A stretch of 64,000 nt of DNA from an uncultured Blastocatellia bacterium. Its GTDB lineage: Bacteria; Acidobacteriota; Blastocatellia; Chloracidobacteriales; Chloracidobacteriaceae. Position numbers and translations under genes: made by a program. Positions 35,496-46,006 of this stretch are shown here, in pieces. How positions within the stretch are numbered: the first letter of the stretch is position 1; each line of letters opens with the position of its first letter. The notes under the pieces are model-generated. The model was not told the DNA's origin. It made no database searches and saw only the letters and a program-made list of their open reading frames with translations. Location: NCBI GenBank assembly GCA_937934745.1, contig CALGZC010000038.1, positions 1 to 64,000 on the forward strand. The letters run 5' to 3'.

Positions 35496-36691
35496 AGTGC
35501 GACCGGGGTCTCGGCAGCGGCTGCACGTGGCGGCACATAAGTAATCGGCAGGGACACGATGACGGTTGTGCCTTGGTTCGGATGACTAGTAATCCCAACC
35601 CGTCCACCGTAGGCCGTGACAATCTCATGGACTAACGTTAACCCAATGCCGAGGCCGCCTCCCTTGAACTTCGTGCGTGATGTGCTGTGGTGCTGTGTTT
35701 TGGCTGCTTCGTAAAACAGCTCAAAGGCAGTGGTCAGCTCCTGCTGGCTCATCCCAATCCCGTTATCGGCGACTTCAATGTTGAAATTGGCGCCCTCCGT
35801 GGTCAACGACAGGCGAATTTGCCCGTGGTTAGGAGTAAACTTGACGGCGTTGAACAGCAATTCGCGGGTAATCTGTGTAATTCGCAGCGGGTCGCCAAAG
35901 GCCGGAAGGGTTTCCGGCCCGGTCAAAAGATATTCATGCCCACGGTCACGGGCATGCACCTTGATCTCCGCGAGTGTGGTACGTAACACCCCCATGACAT
36001 CAAATGCCCGTTGGCTCATCGGCAGGGTGTCGCTCTTAGCCTGCATCAGGAGGGTTAAATTCTGGACGATGACGGTCAGATTCAAGATGGCCACCTGCAT
36101 GGCCGCCTGGGCTTCGCGGATTTGCTGCGGGGATTCGGCCAGACTGTCGAGCAAGTCACAGTACCCCTGCAAAATCGTGAGCGGGCCGCGCAGTTCGTGG
36201 CTTGTCAAACGGAGGAACTTTTCCTTGAGCTCACCGAGCCGGTGGAGTTCTTCGTTTGCCTGGCGTAGCGCCGTATTCTGCAACCGAAGGGCGACCCGTT
36301 CGAAGCATCTGTCGATTGCAGTCCGCATCTGCTCGATTTCAAAGGGCTTTTGAATAAAGTCGCTGGCACCTAACTTCATCGCCTGGACGGCTTCTTCAAC
36401 CCGTCCATACCCGGTGACGACCAACACTTCGACAATTGGATTGTGGCTTTTGGCGAGTTCGATGACCGTCAGTCCTCCCTGCCGTGGCATGCGCAGGTCG
36501 GTGATCACGACATGCGGCCGAAACAGCGTCAACAGCGGCGCAACCTCACAGCCATCGGCGACCGTGCGAACCTCGCAGTCTTGAAGAAAATCCTCGAAAA
36601 ACTCACGGATTTCGGCCTCGTCGTCCACCACAAGGACGCGGCGCGGCAGGTCAGGCGGTGTGTCCGGTGCCTTGGGTACATCAGCAGTCAT
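35492..36691 (-). CDS. Hybrid receiver-histidine kinase
   Basis: Soluble two-component protein of 399 residues. An N-terminal receiver domain (about 18-130; VVDDE, phosphoacceptor Asp in VVITDLRMP, Lys in FIQKPF) leads through a coiled linker to a HisKA domain (LTSHELRGPLTILQGY, His near 166) and an ATPase domain (N box LLFNAVKFTP, G1 VADNGIGM, G2 GGGLGIGLTLV). It has no membrane segment, so its input must come by phosphotransfer or protein contact. ATG 36691 overlaps the coaBC stop by four bases. Confidence 0.93.
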   Translation of the reverse strand: MTADVPKAPDTPPDLPRRVLVVDDEAEIREFFEDFLQDCEVRTVADGCEVAPLLTLFRPHVVITDLRMPRQGGLTVIELAKSHNPIVEVLVVTGYGRVEEAVQAMKLGASDFIQKPFEIEQMRTAIDRCFERVALRLQNTALRQANEELHRLGELKEKFLRLTSHELRGPLTILQGYCDLLDSLAESPQQIREAQAAMQVAILNLTVIVQNLTLLMQAKSDTLPMSQRAFDVMGVLRTTLAEIKVHARDRGHEYLLTGPETLPAFGDPLRITQITRELLFNAVKFTPNHGQIRLSLTTEGANFNIEVADNGIGMSQQELTTAFELFYEAAKTQHHSTSRTKFKGGGLGIGLTLVHEIVTAYGGRVGITSHPNQGTTVIVSLPITYVPPRAAAAETPVAL

Positions 36692-37941
36692 ACGGCAGTC
36701 ACCGAAGGTTGGCAGAGTCGGTCCAGGACGGCGTCCAGAATGCGGTGGGCCAGCGCGTCCTTGGTCATCAGCGGCAACTGGCTCAGGCTGCCATCCGGCA
36801 TCACCAGTGTGACACGGTTGGTGTCGGCGTCAAAACCGGCATCGGCTTCGGTGATATTGTTGAAGACGAGAAGGTCGGCCTGCTTCCGCCGGAGTTTTTC
36901 CACCGCCGCCGCTGCCGACCAACTTGTTTCAGCGGCGAAGCCGACGACGAAGCGTTGTCCCTTCCGGGCGCCGACGGCTGCGAGAATATCCTCGGTCGGC
37001 TCTAACTCGAGTCGCTCCAGGGGGGACTGGGACTTCTTCAGCTTTTCTGGCGATGCCTGCCGTGGGCGATAGTCACATACGGCGGCTGCTTTGACGACAA
37101 TCGTCGCCGCATCCAGTCTTTGCAGGACGGCCTCGTACATTTCACGTGTTGAGCGCACGCGGATCACCTCAATGCCGTCGGGTGGTGGGAGTCGGGTCGG
37201 GCCGGTAACAAGCGTCACCTGTGCGCCACGGGCGCGGGCAGCGCGCGCCACGGCGTAGCCCATTTTGCCGGAGGAGCGGTTGGTAAGATAACGCACCGGG
37301 TCAATGGCCTCGATGGTCGGCCCGGCCGTAACCAGCACGTGGTGGCCGGCCAACGACCGACCGGCTGCCGTCAGCCGCTGCACCACAGCCGCGACAATCC
37401 GTTCCGGTGCCGCCAGGCGGCCCTCACCAACGGCGCCGCAGGCGAGAAACCCCGACTCCGGTTCAATAATGTGGACGCCGCGTTCCCGGAGCCGGTCGAG
37501 GTTGGCCTGAGTTGCCGGGTGGCGCCACATTTCGACATTCATGGCCGGCGCAACCAGCACCGGGCAGGTGGTGGCGAGGTACAGGGTTGAGAGGAAGTCA
37601 TCGGCCAGCCCGTTAGCGAACTTCGCTAAGCAGTTTGCCGTCGCCGGGGCAACGACGAGGGCTTGGGTGCGTCGGGCAAGTGCGATATGTGCGATCTCGG
37701 CGCCTGCGGTCTGGTCCCACAGGGACGTATGCACGGGACGCCCGGCAATGGCCTGAAATGTCAGCGGTTGGATGAAACGCTGCGCGGCATCTGTCATCAC
37801 GACTTCGACCGTCGCCCCTGCCTGCTGTAACCCGCGCAGGACGAGCACGGCTTTGTAGGCCCCGATACACCCTGTCACGCCCAACGTCACATGGGTTGCG
37901 GCTGGGAAGGTGGTTGGAGAGATGGCATTGCCGGTCTCCAT
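36688..37941 (-). CDS. coaBC: Bifunctional CoaBC (PPC synthetase/decarboxylase)
   Basis: Coenzyme A biosynthesis enzyme of about 417 residues. The CoaC flavoprotein half (about 1-190) has GVTGCIGAYKA, the active His region TFQAIAGRPVHTSLWD and PAMNVEMW. The CoaB half (about 195-410) has VLVTAGPTIEAIDPVRYLTNRSSGKMGYAVA, AAVCDYRP and NNITEADAGF. It ligates cysteine to 4'-phosphopantothenate, then decarboxylates the product. ATG 37941 (METGN) is preferred over the tracked 37962. It is first in an overlapping set with the kinase and epimerase. Confidence 0.95.
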   Translation of the reverse strand: METGNAISPTTFPAATHVTLGVTGCIGAYKAVLVLRGLQQAGATVEVVMTDAAQRFIQPLTFQAIAGRPVHTSLWDQTAGAEIAHIALARRTQALVVAPATANCLAKFANGLADDFLSTLYLATTCPVLVAPAMNVEMWRHPATQANLDRLRERGVHIIEPESGFLACGAVGEGRLAAPERIVAAVVQRLTAAGRSLAGHHVLVTAGPTIEAIDPVRYLTNRSSGKMGYAVARAARARGAQVTLVTGPTRLPPPDGIEVIRVRSTREMYEAVLQRLDAATIVVKAAAVCDYRPRQASPEKLKKSQSPLERLELEPTEDILAAVGARKGQRFVVGFAAETSWSAAAAVEKLRRKQADLLVFNNITEADAGFDADTNRVTLVMPDGSLSQLPLMTKDALAHRILDAVLDRLCQPSVTAV

Positions 37942-38143
37942 GACAGTCGTTCGCAGGAGCAAGTGTCGGTGTGGGCGTTGCGCGTACCGGCTCCGATGAG
38001 TGCCGGCCTTGGTTTAGCTGTTGAATAAAGGTATCGTAGTCAGCGGTCCACGCCAAGGCTTTCCGTCGGCCGCCCACGCCAGGTCGGTTGCGGAGTTCAG
38101 GAAGCCTCAGGGTTTTGCCCACGTTGAGAGGTGATTACCGCCC

Positions 38144-39181
38144 ATGGAAACGAAATTTTCGCATCTCTCCAAAGAGTTTTTGCACGTGGTAGAAGTCGCT
38201 GCCATCGCCGCTGCGCGGACGATGGGTTTCGGGCAACGGAAGCAATCCGACCGAGCTGCCGTCGAGGCCATGCGGGAAGCGATGCGAACCGTACGGATGA
38301 ACGGGCGGGTTGTCATCGGCGAGGGGGAACGTGACAAAGCGCCGATGTTGTACATCGGCGAGCGTGTCGGCGCCGGCGCCGCGTTGCCCGATGATGACGA
38401 AACATTTCCGGCCGTGGATATTGCCGTCGACCCACTTGAGGGCACCAACCTATGCGCAACCGGCGCTGCCAATGCCATTGCCGTTCTTGCTGCTGCTGAG
38501 CGCGGCGGCCTGCTTCATGCGCCGGACATGTACATGAACAAGCTCGTCGTTGGACCTGCCGCACGGGGACGGCTGAATATTGACGCGCCGGTTGCAGAGA
38601 ACCTCGCCGTGTTGTCCGCGTGTCTGCGGCGTGCGGTCAGCGATCTTGTCGTGTCCGTGCTGGATCGTCCCCGCCACGCCAAGCTCATTGCCGACATTCG
38701 CGCTGCCGGCGCACGGATTCAACTGATTTCAGACGGAGACCTGTCGGCCGGCATCAGCGCGGCCATCGGCGGCTCCGGCGTTCATGCCGTGATGGGGATT
38801 GGCGGCGCCCCGGAAGGGGTGCTGACGGCAGCAGCGATGAAGTGTCTCAACGGAGAAATCCAGGCGCGTTTTGTCTTCAAAGATCAGCTCCACGCGGAGG
38901 ACTACGCTAAAGTCACTGAAGACAGCGAAATGCTGGCGCGTTTACAGGCGATGGGGATTACCGACCCGACCCGTGTTTACCGGACGGACGACCTAGCGCC
39001 GGGACAGCACATTATCTTTGCCATGACCGGCGTCACCAACGGCAACGTGCTCCGCGGCGTTCGGTTCTTCGGTGACGGTAAGCGGACATCATCCCTCTTG
39101 ATGACGACCCAACCACATACGGTGCAACTGGTGGAAACGGTACACGTGGACGGTGGCCCCGAAACGGTCATCCGCCTCTAA
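38144..39181 (+). CDS. glpX: Fructose-1,6-bisphosphatase class II
   Basis: Gluconeogenic and Calvin-type enzyme of 345 residues. It shows the class II signatures [15 protein letters not shown] (about 60-74), the metal site [12 protein letters not shown] (about 94-105), DRPRHAKLI and [18 protein letters not shown] (about 219-236). A GAGGTGA ribosome binding site precedes ATG 38144. It is divergent from coaBC. It may also hydrolyse sedoheptulose bisphosphate, as some family members do. Confidence 0.96.
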   Translation: METKFSHLSKEFLHVVEVAAIAAARTMGFGQRKQSDRAAVEAMREAMRTVRMNGRVVIGEGERDKAPMLYIGERVGAGAALPDDDETFPAVDIAVDPLEGTNLCATGAANAIAVLAAAERGGLLHAPDMYMNKLVVGPAARGRLNIDAPVAENLAVLSACLRRAVSDLVVSVLDRPRHAKLIADIRAAGARIQLISDGDLSAGISAAIGGSGVHAVMGIGGAPEGVLTAAAMKCLNGEIQARFVFKDQLHAEDYAKVTEDSEMLARLQAMGITDPTRVYRTDDLAPGQHIIFAMTGVTNGNVLRGVRFFGDGKRTSSLLMTTQPHTVQLVETVHVDGGPETVIRL

Positions 39182-39385
39182 CTTGTGTCGAACCGCCGCA
39201 ACGCTGCTGGCGCACGGTTGCCGTTGCTTGACAGTGAGCGGCCGAGCCGAGTTGATTAACATGCCTGAAATGCCGTGTGATGGCGGTATGGCGGCCGCGG
39301 TAGAACCGGCCCTTGTCGGGAAGTTGCGGCCCTGCAAGCCATCCTGATGAACGTTGACCGCCAGGCCCAGGCGGAAGGAGACACC

Positions 39386-40954
39386 ATGCGACACCTGATC
39401 GGTAGTTTGCTGTTGGGCTTTGTGCTGCTGGCAACCGGCGCGGTGCACGCCGCGCCGAAGCCTCCCGAAGGATGCAGTTTGACCGGGATTATTACTGACC
39501 ACCACGGGCAGCCGGTTGCCGATGCGCTGATTGCCCTGGCCCGGGAGGGTGAAGGCCAGGCCGTCATCAAAACGGCAGCCAGCGACCCCCAGGGGCGGTT
39601 TGTGCTCTTGCGCCTCACACCGGGCACCTACCGACTTTCGGCTGCAGCGCATGGTTTCCAACCCCTGCTCGGCGAGCGGGCCATGGTTAAGCCCGGGCAG
39701 GCATCACAGGTCCGCCTGATGCTCCGCCCGGCGCCGGACGCTACAACCTCCGGGGTCAATCCGGTCAAGTACCAAAATCGTCGCTACCGTGGACTGTTCA
39801 ACATCGCCCCGGCAGGTGGTCTGGCCGCGTCACCTGGCGGGGCCACAACGACAGCGCTGGTAGATTCAGACGGCTACGCTGTCCATACGCTGGTGCAACT
39901 GACGCCTGAGATGGCGACCAGCACGTTTGTCCGACGCGATTGGGCAGGGCGCCACACCACCTTTGGCGGTTTGCTGCGTTACATGACCGACCACCACCAC
40001 ACGCTTGTCCGTGTCGTCGGCGGGCCGGTGGCCGAGGACGGCGCGCCGGCTGCGCGGGCGGGCCGGGCAGTCTTGCGCCACCACACGGGGGTGCAGGCTA
40101 TGGATGCCTGGCAGGTCTCTGAAGTTCTCCAACTCGTGTACGGTGTTGACTACGTCCACATCGGGCAGGGCCAGGCCGACACCTGGCGCCCGCGTGTTGC
40201 GCTGCACTGGCAGGTACGTCCCGGGCTACAGTTGCACACGGCTGTGACACCGGACGGGCAGACAAGCTCCGGTGGTGTCGAAACAGGGGTAGAAACATGG
40301 GTGGGAGCAGGAGCCGTTCTGCCGTCCGATGACCTTCTGCTCCGGCCGGCCTGGGCGATTTCTCCCATTCAGACGCCCTTGGCAGCGCACAGTCTGCGTA
40401 CGGAAGTCGGCGCCGTTTGGCACCCGCATCCCAAGGTCACCGTCAAGGCGTTTGCCCACCATGATCGGTCGGGCGCACCGTCCGTTTTCAGCCGGCTACC
40501 TGGGCAGTTCCACGGCAAGGTCCGGGGAGGTAGTCTTGTGGTCGCTTACCGTCCACACCGGCGCCTGGCGGTGGTGACGGCGTATGCCGGTGGGCGCGCT
40601 TCGGCAGTGCTGCCGGCCGGTGTTATGCAGCCGGCAGCAGACTACCACCTGGTGGCCCTGGCTGCCGAGACGGTTTTGCCGAAGGCCGAAACGCGCTTGA
40701 GCCTAGGGTACCGTGCTACACCGCGTGCGACCGTCCATGCCCTTGATCCGCTGGTGTCCCACCTGCCGTGGACGGAGTCAGGCCTGAGTCTGGCTTTTGT
40801 TCAGTTACTGCCGTCGTGGCTGACACCCCCAGGCCGGTGGGAGGTGGTTCTGGAAGGACGTCACCTGGGTAGTTGCCGGGGTGATGGAGCCGGTGCGAGC
40901 ACCCTCCTCAGTCACTGGCGTCACCTGCGGGGTGGTCTCCGCGTTCGTTTCTAA
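39386..40954 (+). CDS. Exported protein with carboxypeptidase-regulatory-like domain
   Basis: About 522 residues. A signal peptide (1-23, ending VHAAP) is followed by a CarboxypepD_reg-like beta-sandwich (about 30-110, LTGIITDHHGQPVADALI). The long C-terminal region (about 220-522) has alternating polar/hydrophobic strands and ends GGLRVRF; a terminal Phe suggests an outer membrane beta-barrel. The start ATG 39386 is set by AAGGAGA; the tracked start is 13 codons upstream. It ends six bases before the large histidine kinase start, so the two may work together, for example as surface sensor and kinase. I do not recognise a specific family. Confidence 0.78.
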   Translation: MRHLIGSLLLGFVLLATGAVHAAPKPPEGCSLTGIITDHHGQPVADALIALAREGEGQAVIKTAASDPQGRFVLLRLTPGTYRLSAAAHGFQPLLGERAMVKPGQASQVRLMLRPAPDATTSGVNPVKYQNRRYRGLFNIAPAGGLAASPGGATTTALVDSDGYAVHTLVQLTPEMATSTFVRRDWAGRHTTFGGLLRYMTDHHHTLVRVVGGPVAEDGAPAARAGRAVLRHHTGVQAMDAWQVSEVLQLVYGVDYVHIGQGQADTWRPRVALHWQVRPGLQLHTAVTPDGQTSSGGVETGVETWVGAGAVLPSDDLLLRPAWAISPIQTPLAAHSLRTEVGAVWHPHPKVTVKAFAHHDRSGAPSVFSRLPGQFHGKVRGGSLVVAYRPHRRLAVVTAYAGGRASAVLPAGVMQPAADYHLVALAAETVLPKAETRLSLGYRATPRATVHALDPLVSHLPWTESGLSLAFVQLLPSWLTPPGRWEVVLEGRHLGSCRGDGAGASTLLSHWRHLRGGLRVRF

Positions 40955-40960
40955 CGGCCT

Positions 40961-43903
40961 ATGCCTTCGCGCTCCTACGCTACGGTTCTGGTCGTTGTGG
41001 TCAGCCTGGGAATTCTCCTGCTCGGCATTACCAATCTAGTCGAGCGGGCCGTGCAACCACTGCCGGCCGACGACGGTGTGCGCTGGCAAATGACCCGCTA
41101 TGGGCTGACGGCCGACTATGTCCGTCCGGGTAGCTCGGCAGAACGGGCCGGCGTGATCCGGGGTGACGTACTGCGCGCCATGATGTTGACACCGGTTGAC
41201 GGCGGCCCGCCGGAACCGCTCGCCGTCACCCAGCCCTGGCACATTCAGTACTATCTGGATGAATACGTCCACGTTGGCGGCAACGTCACCTACCTTGTCG
41301 AGCGATACAACCCGGTTGGCTTGAGCCTTGGATTGTGGCAGGCCGATTTGCGCGCACTTGATGCCCAACCAAGCCGTTTCTGGCTGGAAGTGTATGCCGC
41401 TTTGGTCGGAACGCTCTACCTACTGATTGGGCTAGTGGTATTTGCCAAGCACGAACACCTCTCCCAGTCGCTGCATTTTTTTGCCATCTGCGCGTTATCG
41501 TTTGTGTATCTGGTATGGAATACCAGTGGCACCCTCAGCGTGTTTGACACCTGGATTCTCTGGGGAGACCGGGCATCATTGACCCTGCTGTGCCCGACCT
41601 TTCTGCACTTCTGTGCTGTCTTTCCACTGCGCAGTGCGTGGCTGGAGCGCCACCGGCGCCTGGTCTGGCCGATGTATGCCCCGGCCTGTCTGTTGGTTAT
41701 CCTGGAAGCGTTGCACCTGTGGGGTGGGCGCCACAGCACCTGGTTGCTCGACTTACGTCCCACGCTTGACCGCCTGACCGTGCTGCACTTCGGTGTAGCA
41801 TTTACAGCCGCGCTGGTTGTTGTTGCCGTCACGTTTGTGCAGACGGAGACGGCACTTCTCAAGCAACAGATGAAGTGGATGGTCATTGGGCTGACGGTGG
41901 GGATTACGCCCTGGCTGGCCTTTTACGGCGGGCCCGTCGTTGCCGGCGTTACACCGACGCCGACGATGGAAGCCCTTGCCCTGGGGCCGACCGTCTTTAT
42001 CCCGCTTGCCTTCGGGTATGCCATTGCGCGCTACCGGTTGATGGATGTGGACGTGATTGTCCGGCGCAGCCTGACCTACGCACTGGCGACCTTCAGCGTG
42101 GTCATGCTGTTTATGCTCGGCGTTGTCAAAGCAGCCGATTGGATGCGTGAAGCCTATCCCACCGTACCGCCTTTGACGACGACGTTTTTGCAGGTTATCG
42201 TCCTGTCCTGTGGGGCCATACTCTATGCACCCTTTAAGAACTGGCTCCAGGAACGCATTGACCGGCTCTTTTACGGCGCACGTTACGACACCCGGCGCGG
42301 CGTTGCTGACTTTGGGCGCGCGATGGCGACGACCACTGCCCTCCCCGAACTCCTCTCGGCCGTTGCAGCTAAGCTGTCGGACACGGTGTCCGTCACTGAC
42401 CTGGCGATTTTTTTACCGGATGCTCTCCAGGACGACGAGTTGTCTGTGCCTGTGGCCTTGCGCCCGGTGTTTATCGGCGGCAGCCTTGAGTCGGCAGAGG
42501 TACCACGCTATGTCGGCGCCCGGCTGCTCCACACCGGCCCGCGCGGGTACATCGTAGATGAAGCCGGTCTGGCGTCCGGCGGCTTAGCCTACTACTTCCC
42601 TTGTTTGGCGCGTGGGCGACTGGTGGCCGTCATTGCCCTCGGCAAGACAACCCAGCGCACACTGTTGACCTCGGAAGATACGGAGTTGCTGCGGAGTTTA
42701 TCCCCCTACATTGCCGTCGCGATTGAAAACAGTTTGCTCTATGAACAGGAGCGCGCCCGCGTTGAGGAGTTAGCGCGGCTCAAAGAGTTCAACGAAAGCA
42801 TTATCGAGTCAATCAACGTCGGCATTGTCGTTCTTGATCGGCACGGGCGACTGACCACATGGAACAGCGCCTTCGAAAAACTGTTTACCGTCCCGCCCGA
42901 GCGTGCCTCGTCCCTGGATGGCCTAGTTGACCCGGATTTACTTCGCATCATCCGGCAGATCGGCGGCGATTGGCAGATTACTGAACCCCGCACCATCTAC
43001 CGCTGCCGGACGCAGGGTCGGGATGGACAACTGTTGGTCCTCAACATGACCCTGCTGCCGTTTCAAAGTCGCGCTACCGTTGATGGGGTGTTGATTTGTT
43101 TTGAGGATGTTACGGCGCACGTCCGCCTTGAAGAGCAACTGCGTGAGGCGGACAAACTGTCTTCGATTGGTTTGCTCGCGGCAGGCGTCGCTCACGAAGT
43201 CAACACCCCGCTGACCGGTATTTCCAGCTACACGCAGATGTTGCTGGCCGAATGCCCCGCGGACGACCCATGGCGTGTGATTCTGGAAAAGATCCGCCGC
43301 CAGACGCTCCGCGCCTCCAATATCGTTAACAATCTCCTGAATTTTTCCCGCACCGGGAACGCGACCTTTGCACCGGTATCGCCAGCCGGTGTCCTGGATG
43401 ACACGCTGCAACTGTTGGAAATGCATCTGCGGGGGACGGCCATTGAAATCCGGCGCCGCTACGGCCACAACCTGCCGCTCATCTGGGGCGACGCCGGGAA
43501 ACTCCAGCAGGTTCTCATGAACCTTATCCTCAACGCCCGCGACGCGATGCCACACGGCGGTGTCCTGACTATTGCCGCAACAGCCCAGGGCAACGCCGTT
43601 GTGATCGAGGTTGCCGATACCGGTGTCGGGATCCCACCGGATGTGCTGCACCGGATTTACGATCCGTTCTTTACCACCAAGGAAGTCGGACGCGGAACGG
43701 GCCTTGGCCTCGCCGTCAGCTACGGGATTGTGCAAGAACATGGCGGCCACATGGTTGTTGAGAGTCTGCCGGGCCAGGGCACAACCTTTCGCGTCAAGCT
43801 GCCGGTTGCAGCGGCCGTGACGGAAACACCGGCAGCTGTCGCGCCGGCCGAAGTCGCATCTGCCTCCGGCCGCGCGATGGACATCACACATTTTGATCGC
43901 TAA
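40961..43903 (+). CDS. Large membrane histidine kinase with GAF and PAS domains
   Basis: Sensor kinase of 980 residues. A first membrane helix (about 7-27) is followed by a PDZ-like extracellular part (about 40-120). Seven or eight membrane helices come next (about 147-400), then a GAF domain (about 440-595), a PAS domain (about 615-725), HisKA ([16 protein letters not shown], His near 745) and HATPase (N box [39 protein letters not shown]). No receiver is fused and no response regulator is adjacent, so its partner is elsewhere. Signal unknown. Confidence 0.92.
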   Translation: MPSRSYATVLVVVVSLGILLLGITNLVERAVQPLPADDGVRWQMTRYGLTADYVRPGSSAERAGVIRGDVLRAMMLTPVDGGPPEPLAVTQPWHIQYYLDEYVHVGGNVTYLVERYNPVGLSLGLWQADLRALDAQPSRFWLEVYAALVGTLYLLIGLVVFAKHEHLSQSLHFFAICALSFVYLVWNTSGTLSVFDTWILWGDRASLTLLCPTFLHFCAVFPLRSAWLERHRRLVWPMYAPACLLVILEALHLWGGRHSTWLLDLRPTLDRLTVLHFGVAFTAALVVVAVTFVQTETALLKQQMKWMVIGLTVGITPWLAFYGGPVVAGVTPTPTMEALALGPTVFIPLAFGYAIARYRLMDVDVIVRRSLTYALATFSVVMLFMLGVVKAADWMREAYPTVPPLTTTFLQVIVLSCGAILYAPFKNWLQERIDRLFYGARYDTRRGVADFGRAMATTTALPELLSAVAAKLSDTVSVTDLAIFLPDALQDDELSVPVALRPVFIGGSLESAEVPRYVGARLLHTGPRGYIVDEAGLASGGLAYYFPCLARGRLVAVIALGKTTQRTLLTSEDTELLRSLSPYIAVAIENSLLYEQERARVEELARLKEFNESIIESINVGIVVLDRHGRLTTWNSAFEKLFTVPPERASSLDGLVDPDLLRIIRQIGGDWQITEPRTIYRCRTQGRDGQLLVLNMTLLPFQSRATVDGVLICFEDVTAHVRLEEQLREADKLSSIGLLAAGVAHEVNTPLTGISSYTQMLLAECPADDPWRVILEKIRRQTLRASNIVNNLLNFSRTGNATFAPVSPAGVLDDTLQLLEMHLRGTAIEIRRRYGHNLPLIWGDAGKLQQVLMNLILNARDAMPHGGVLTIAATAQGNAVVIEVADTGVGIPPDVLHRIYDPFFTTKEVGRGTGLGLAVSYGIVQEHGGHMVVESLPGQGTTFRVKLPVAAAVTETPAAVAPAEVASASGRAMDITHFDR

Positions 43904-43911
43904 CCATCCTT

Positions 43912-44898
43912 ATGTCACCCTCCACCGTGACTCGCTTGTGTGTTCGCCGCTATCGTGAGGCCCGGATGGTCGTCCGGGGTGTTCTCCATCGTTGGCATCC
44001 GGTACTTGTTCACATTGTCCCGATTCGGCGCTGCAACCTGGCCTGCGCTTACTGTAACGAGTACGACGCCGTTTCCAGTCCTATCCCGCTAGATGACATG
44101 CTGCGCCGCATTGACAAGCTTGCGGCGCTTGGCAGCTCCATTGTCGCCTTTAGTGGCGGCGAGCCGATGCTGCATCCTGACCTGTACACTATGATCGGCC
44201 GCATTCGCGCCCATGGCATGATGGCCGGACTGATCAGCAACGGCTACTATCTCACCCGTGAGCGCATCGAGAAACTCAATGCGGCCGGCCTTGAGTATTT
44301 ACAAATCAGCATTGACAATGTTGAGCCGGATGAGGTTTCCCAGAAAAGTCTCAAGGTTCTGGACCGGCGGTTGGTCGATCTGCACCGCTACGCGCGCTTT
44401 GCAGTCAGTATCAACTCGGTCATCGGGGGAGGCATCCGGCACCCTGAGGATGCGGTCACGATTGCCCGGCGTGCCGCCGAACTCGGTTTTGCCGTGTCCT
44501 GTGGGATTATTCATGACGACCGGGGAGCGCTGAAACCGCTCTCGGCAGCAGAGCTGCTGGCCTATGAGGAAGTCAAGCGAATCGGTAAATGGGGCTACTC
44601 GATGATCCGCACCTTTCAGGACAACTTAGCCTATGGCCGTCCGAACACGTGGAAATGCCGGGCCGGGGCACGTTACCTGTACATTTGTGAGGATGGCTTG
44701 GTTCACTATTGCTCACAGCAGCGAGGCTTCCCGGGAATTCCGCTGGACAAATACACACAGGACGACTTGCGGCGGGAGTATGCCACGCCAAAGCCCTGCG
44801 CCCCGTTCTGCACCATTGCCTGTGCGCATCGGGCCTCAACCATGGATTTTTGGCGCGACCCACAGAACCGCCGTGAGCCGGCTACCTTTCAAACGTAA
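43912..44898 (+). CDS. Radical SAM protein with extra C-terminal cysteines
   Basis: 328 residues. The 4Fe-4S/SAM motif CNLACAYC (C-x3-C-x2-C, about 43-50) and [11 protein letters not shown] (about 83-93) identify a radical SAM enzyme. The C-terminal part (about 245-312) has cysteines in CRAG, HYCSQQ and the cluster [12 protein letters not shown], suggesting an auxiliary iron-sulfur site as in SPASM/twitch-type enzymes. Its start follows the kinase stop by eight bases. The reaction is unknown. Peptide, quinone or pigment modification are all possible. Confidence 0.88.
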   Translation: MSPSTVTRLCVRRYREARMVVRGVLHRWHPVLVHIVPIRRCNLACAYCNEYDAVSSPIPLDDMLRRIDKLAALGSSIVAFSGGEPMLHPDLYTMIGRIRAHGMMAGLISNGYYLTRERIEKLNAAGLEYLQISIDNVEPDEVSQKSLKVLDRRLVDLHRYARFAVSINSVIGGGIRHPEDAVTIARRAAELGFAVSCGIIHDDRGALKPLSAAELLAYEEVKRIGKWGYSMIRTFQDNLAYGRPNTWKCRAGARYLYICEDGLVHYCSQQRGFPGIPLDKYTQDDLRREYATPKPCAPFCTIACAHRASTMDFWRDPQNRREPATFQT

Positions 44899-44964
44899 AT
44901 TTGTGTTAGCCTTGAGTCGGGTTTACAACCCAGCGTTGGCGTCCGCCGTTGGGTGACGCATCAT

Positions 44965-45045
44965 GCGGAAGTGGCGAAATGGCAGACGCACCAGACTTAG
45001 GATCTGGCGCCGCAAGGCGTGAGAGTTCGAGTCTCTCCTTCCGCA
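44965..45045 (+). tRNA. trnL: tRNA-Leu (UAG)
   Basis: GCGGAAG pairs with CTTCCGC. The anticodon stem-loop CCAGA-CTTAGGA-TCTGG gives anticodon TAG, which reads CUA leucine codons. A short variable arm (GCCGCAAGGCGT) and a T arm with TTCGAGT complete the molecule. CCA is not encoded. Confidence 0.97.
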
Positions 45046-45459
45046 CTCTGTTTCCCTCCCCCGCCGGCAAAGGCCGGCGAAGACTTTCGCGGTGAAACCC
45101 TTCCCGACCGGCGGGCCATCCGGTGGCGCGCCTCCCTGCCCGCGCCGGAACCTGCACCGCAGCCGACCACCACTGCGTCGATTACGTAAATTACATGGGG
45201 TAAATTACATGCGGTTTCATGCGCACGTCATCCGGTGAGCTGGTCGGGCCTTGTTGACTGCCGTGTGCGGACAGACCGATTCGTGGACGGATTCGTTCCC
45301 GCCTCTATGGTACCCGTTCCACGACACGCATCCACAAATCCGTCAGCCGCCGTTGCAGACCGTGTGGGCGCCAAGTAAGGTTTCCGCGTCTGTCGCCCGG
45401 CAGAGCGACAACAGCGTTTCTATGTCCTCAAGAACTGTTCCTCAGTAAAGGAGTGTCCT
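45046..45459. other. Long intergenic region upstream of ahpC
   Basis: About 414 bases between tRNA-Leu and ahpC. It holds two copies of an AT-rich element (45186-45213). A 65-residue ORF (45251-45448) is present but has no ribosome binding site and looks random. The rest probably contains the ahpC promoter; I do not see a clear -35/-10 pair. Confidence 0.6.
45186..45213. promoter_or_regulatory. Two GTAAATTAC elements, 14 bases apart
   Basis: The near-palindrome GTAAATTAC occurs at 45186-45194 and 45200-45208 inside a 14-bp tandem repeat (gtaaattacatg plus two bases). It stands out in GC-rich DNA about 250 bases before ahpC and may be a regulator binding site. Confidence 0.5.
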
Positions 45460-45993
45460 ATGCTACAAGTTGGGCAACCGGCGCCAAATTTTGACATGGC
45501 GTCCACCAAAGACCTGGCCACGCTGAAGGAGCGGGTCAGACTCGAAGACTACCGTGGCAAGTGGCTCGTCTTATTTTTCTATCCGCTGGACTTCACCTTT
45601 GTCTGCCCGACTGAAGTGACGGGCTTTAGCGACCGTTTGGAGGAGTTTCACGCCCTGAATGCCGAAGTGCTCGCCGTCAGCACCGATAGCGTTTACTCCC
45701 ACAAGGCCTGGATTGAGACACCGCGCGAGAAAAACGGCGTCGCCGACCTCAAGTATCCGCTTGCCAGTGATATCACCAAAGACGTGAGCCGCCGCTACGG
45801 CGTCCTCATCGAGAACGAAGGGATTGCCTTGCGTGGCCTGTTCATCATTGACCCAGAGGGCGTCCTCCAGTATCAGGTGGTTCACTCACTCAACATCGGC
45901 CGCAATGTGGACGAGGTCCTGCGCGTTTTGCAGGCGCTGCAGTCCGGTGGGCGCTGCCCGGTCAACTGGAAGCCGGGGCAACCGAATATCTAA
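45460..45993 (+). CDS. ahpC: 2-Cys peroxiredoxin (AhpC/Tsa family)
   Basis: Peroxidase of 177 residues that reduces hydrogen peroxide and organic peroxides. The peroxidatic Cys is in FVCPTEV (about residue 49) and the resolving Cys in GGRCPVNW (about 167). FYPLDFTF is the usual lead-in. AAGGAG precedes ATG 45460. It is followed by a thioredoxin-like gene whose ribosome binding site overlaps the ahpC stop (TAAAGGAG), which could supply electrons. Expression is probably oxidant-dependent, but no known operator was recognised. Confidence 0.95.
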   Translation: MLQVGQPAPNFDMASTKDLATLKERVRLEDYRGKWLVLFFYPLDFTFVCPTEVTGFSDRLEEFHALNAEVLAVSTDSVYSHKAWIETPREKNGVADLKYPLASDITKDVSRRYGVLIENEGIALRGLFIIDPEGVLQYQVVHSLNIGRNVDEVLRVLQALQSGGRCPVNWKPGQPNI

Positions 45994-46006
45994 AGGAGAA
46001 CAACCT

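Noticed and set aside
37613-38122. 169-residue minus-strand ORF across coaBC start
   Set aside because: Shadow of coaBC in another frame with Arg-rich random composition.
45251-45448. 65-residue ORF between tRNA-Leu and ahpC
   Set aside because: No ribosome binding site and no recognisable pattern; it lies where a promoter region is expected.
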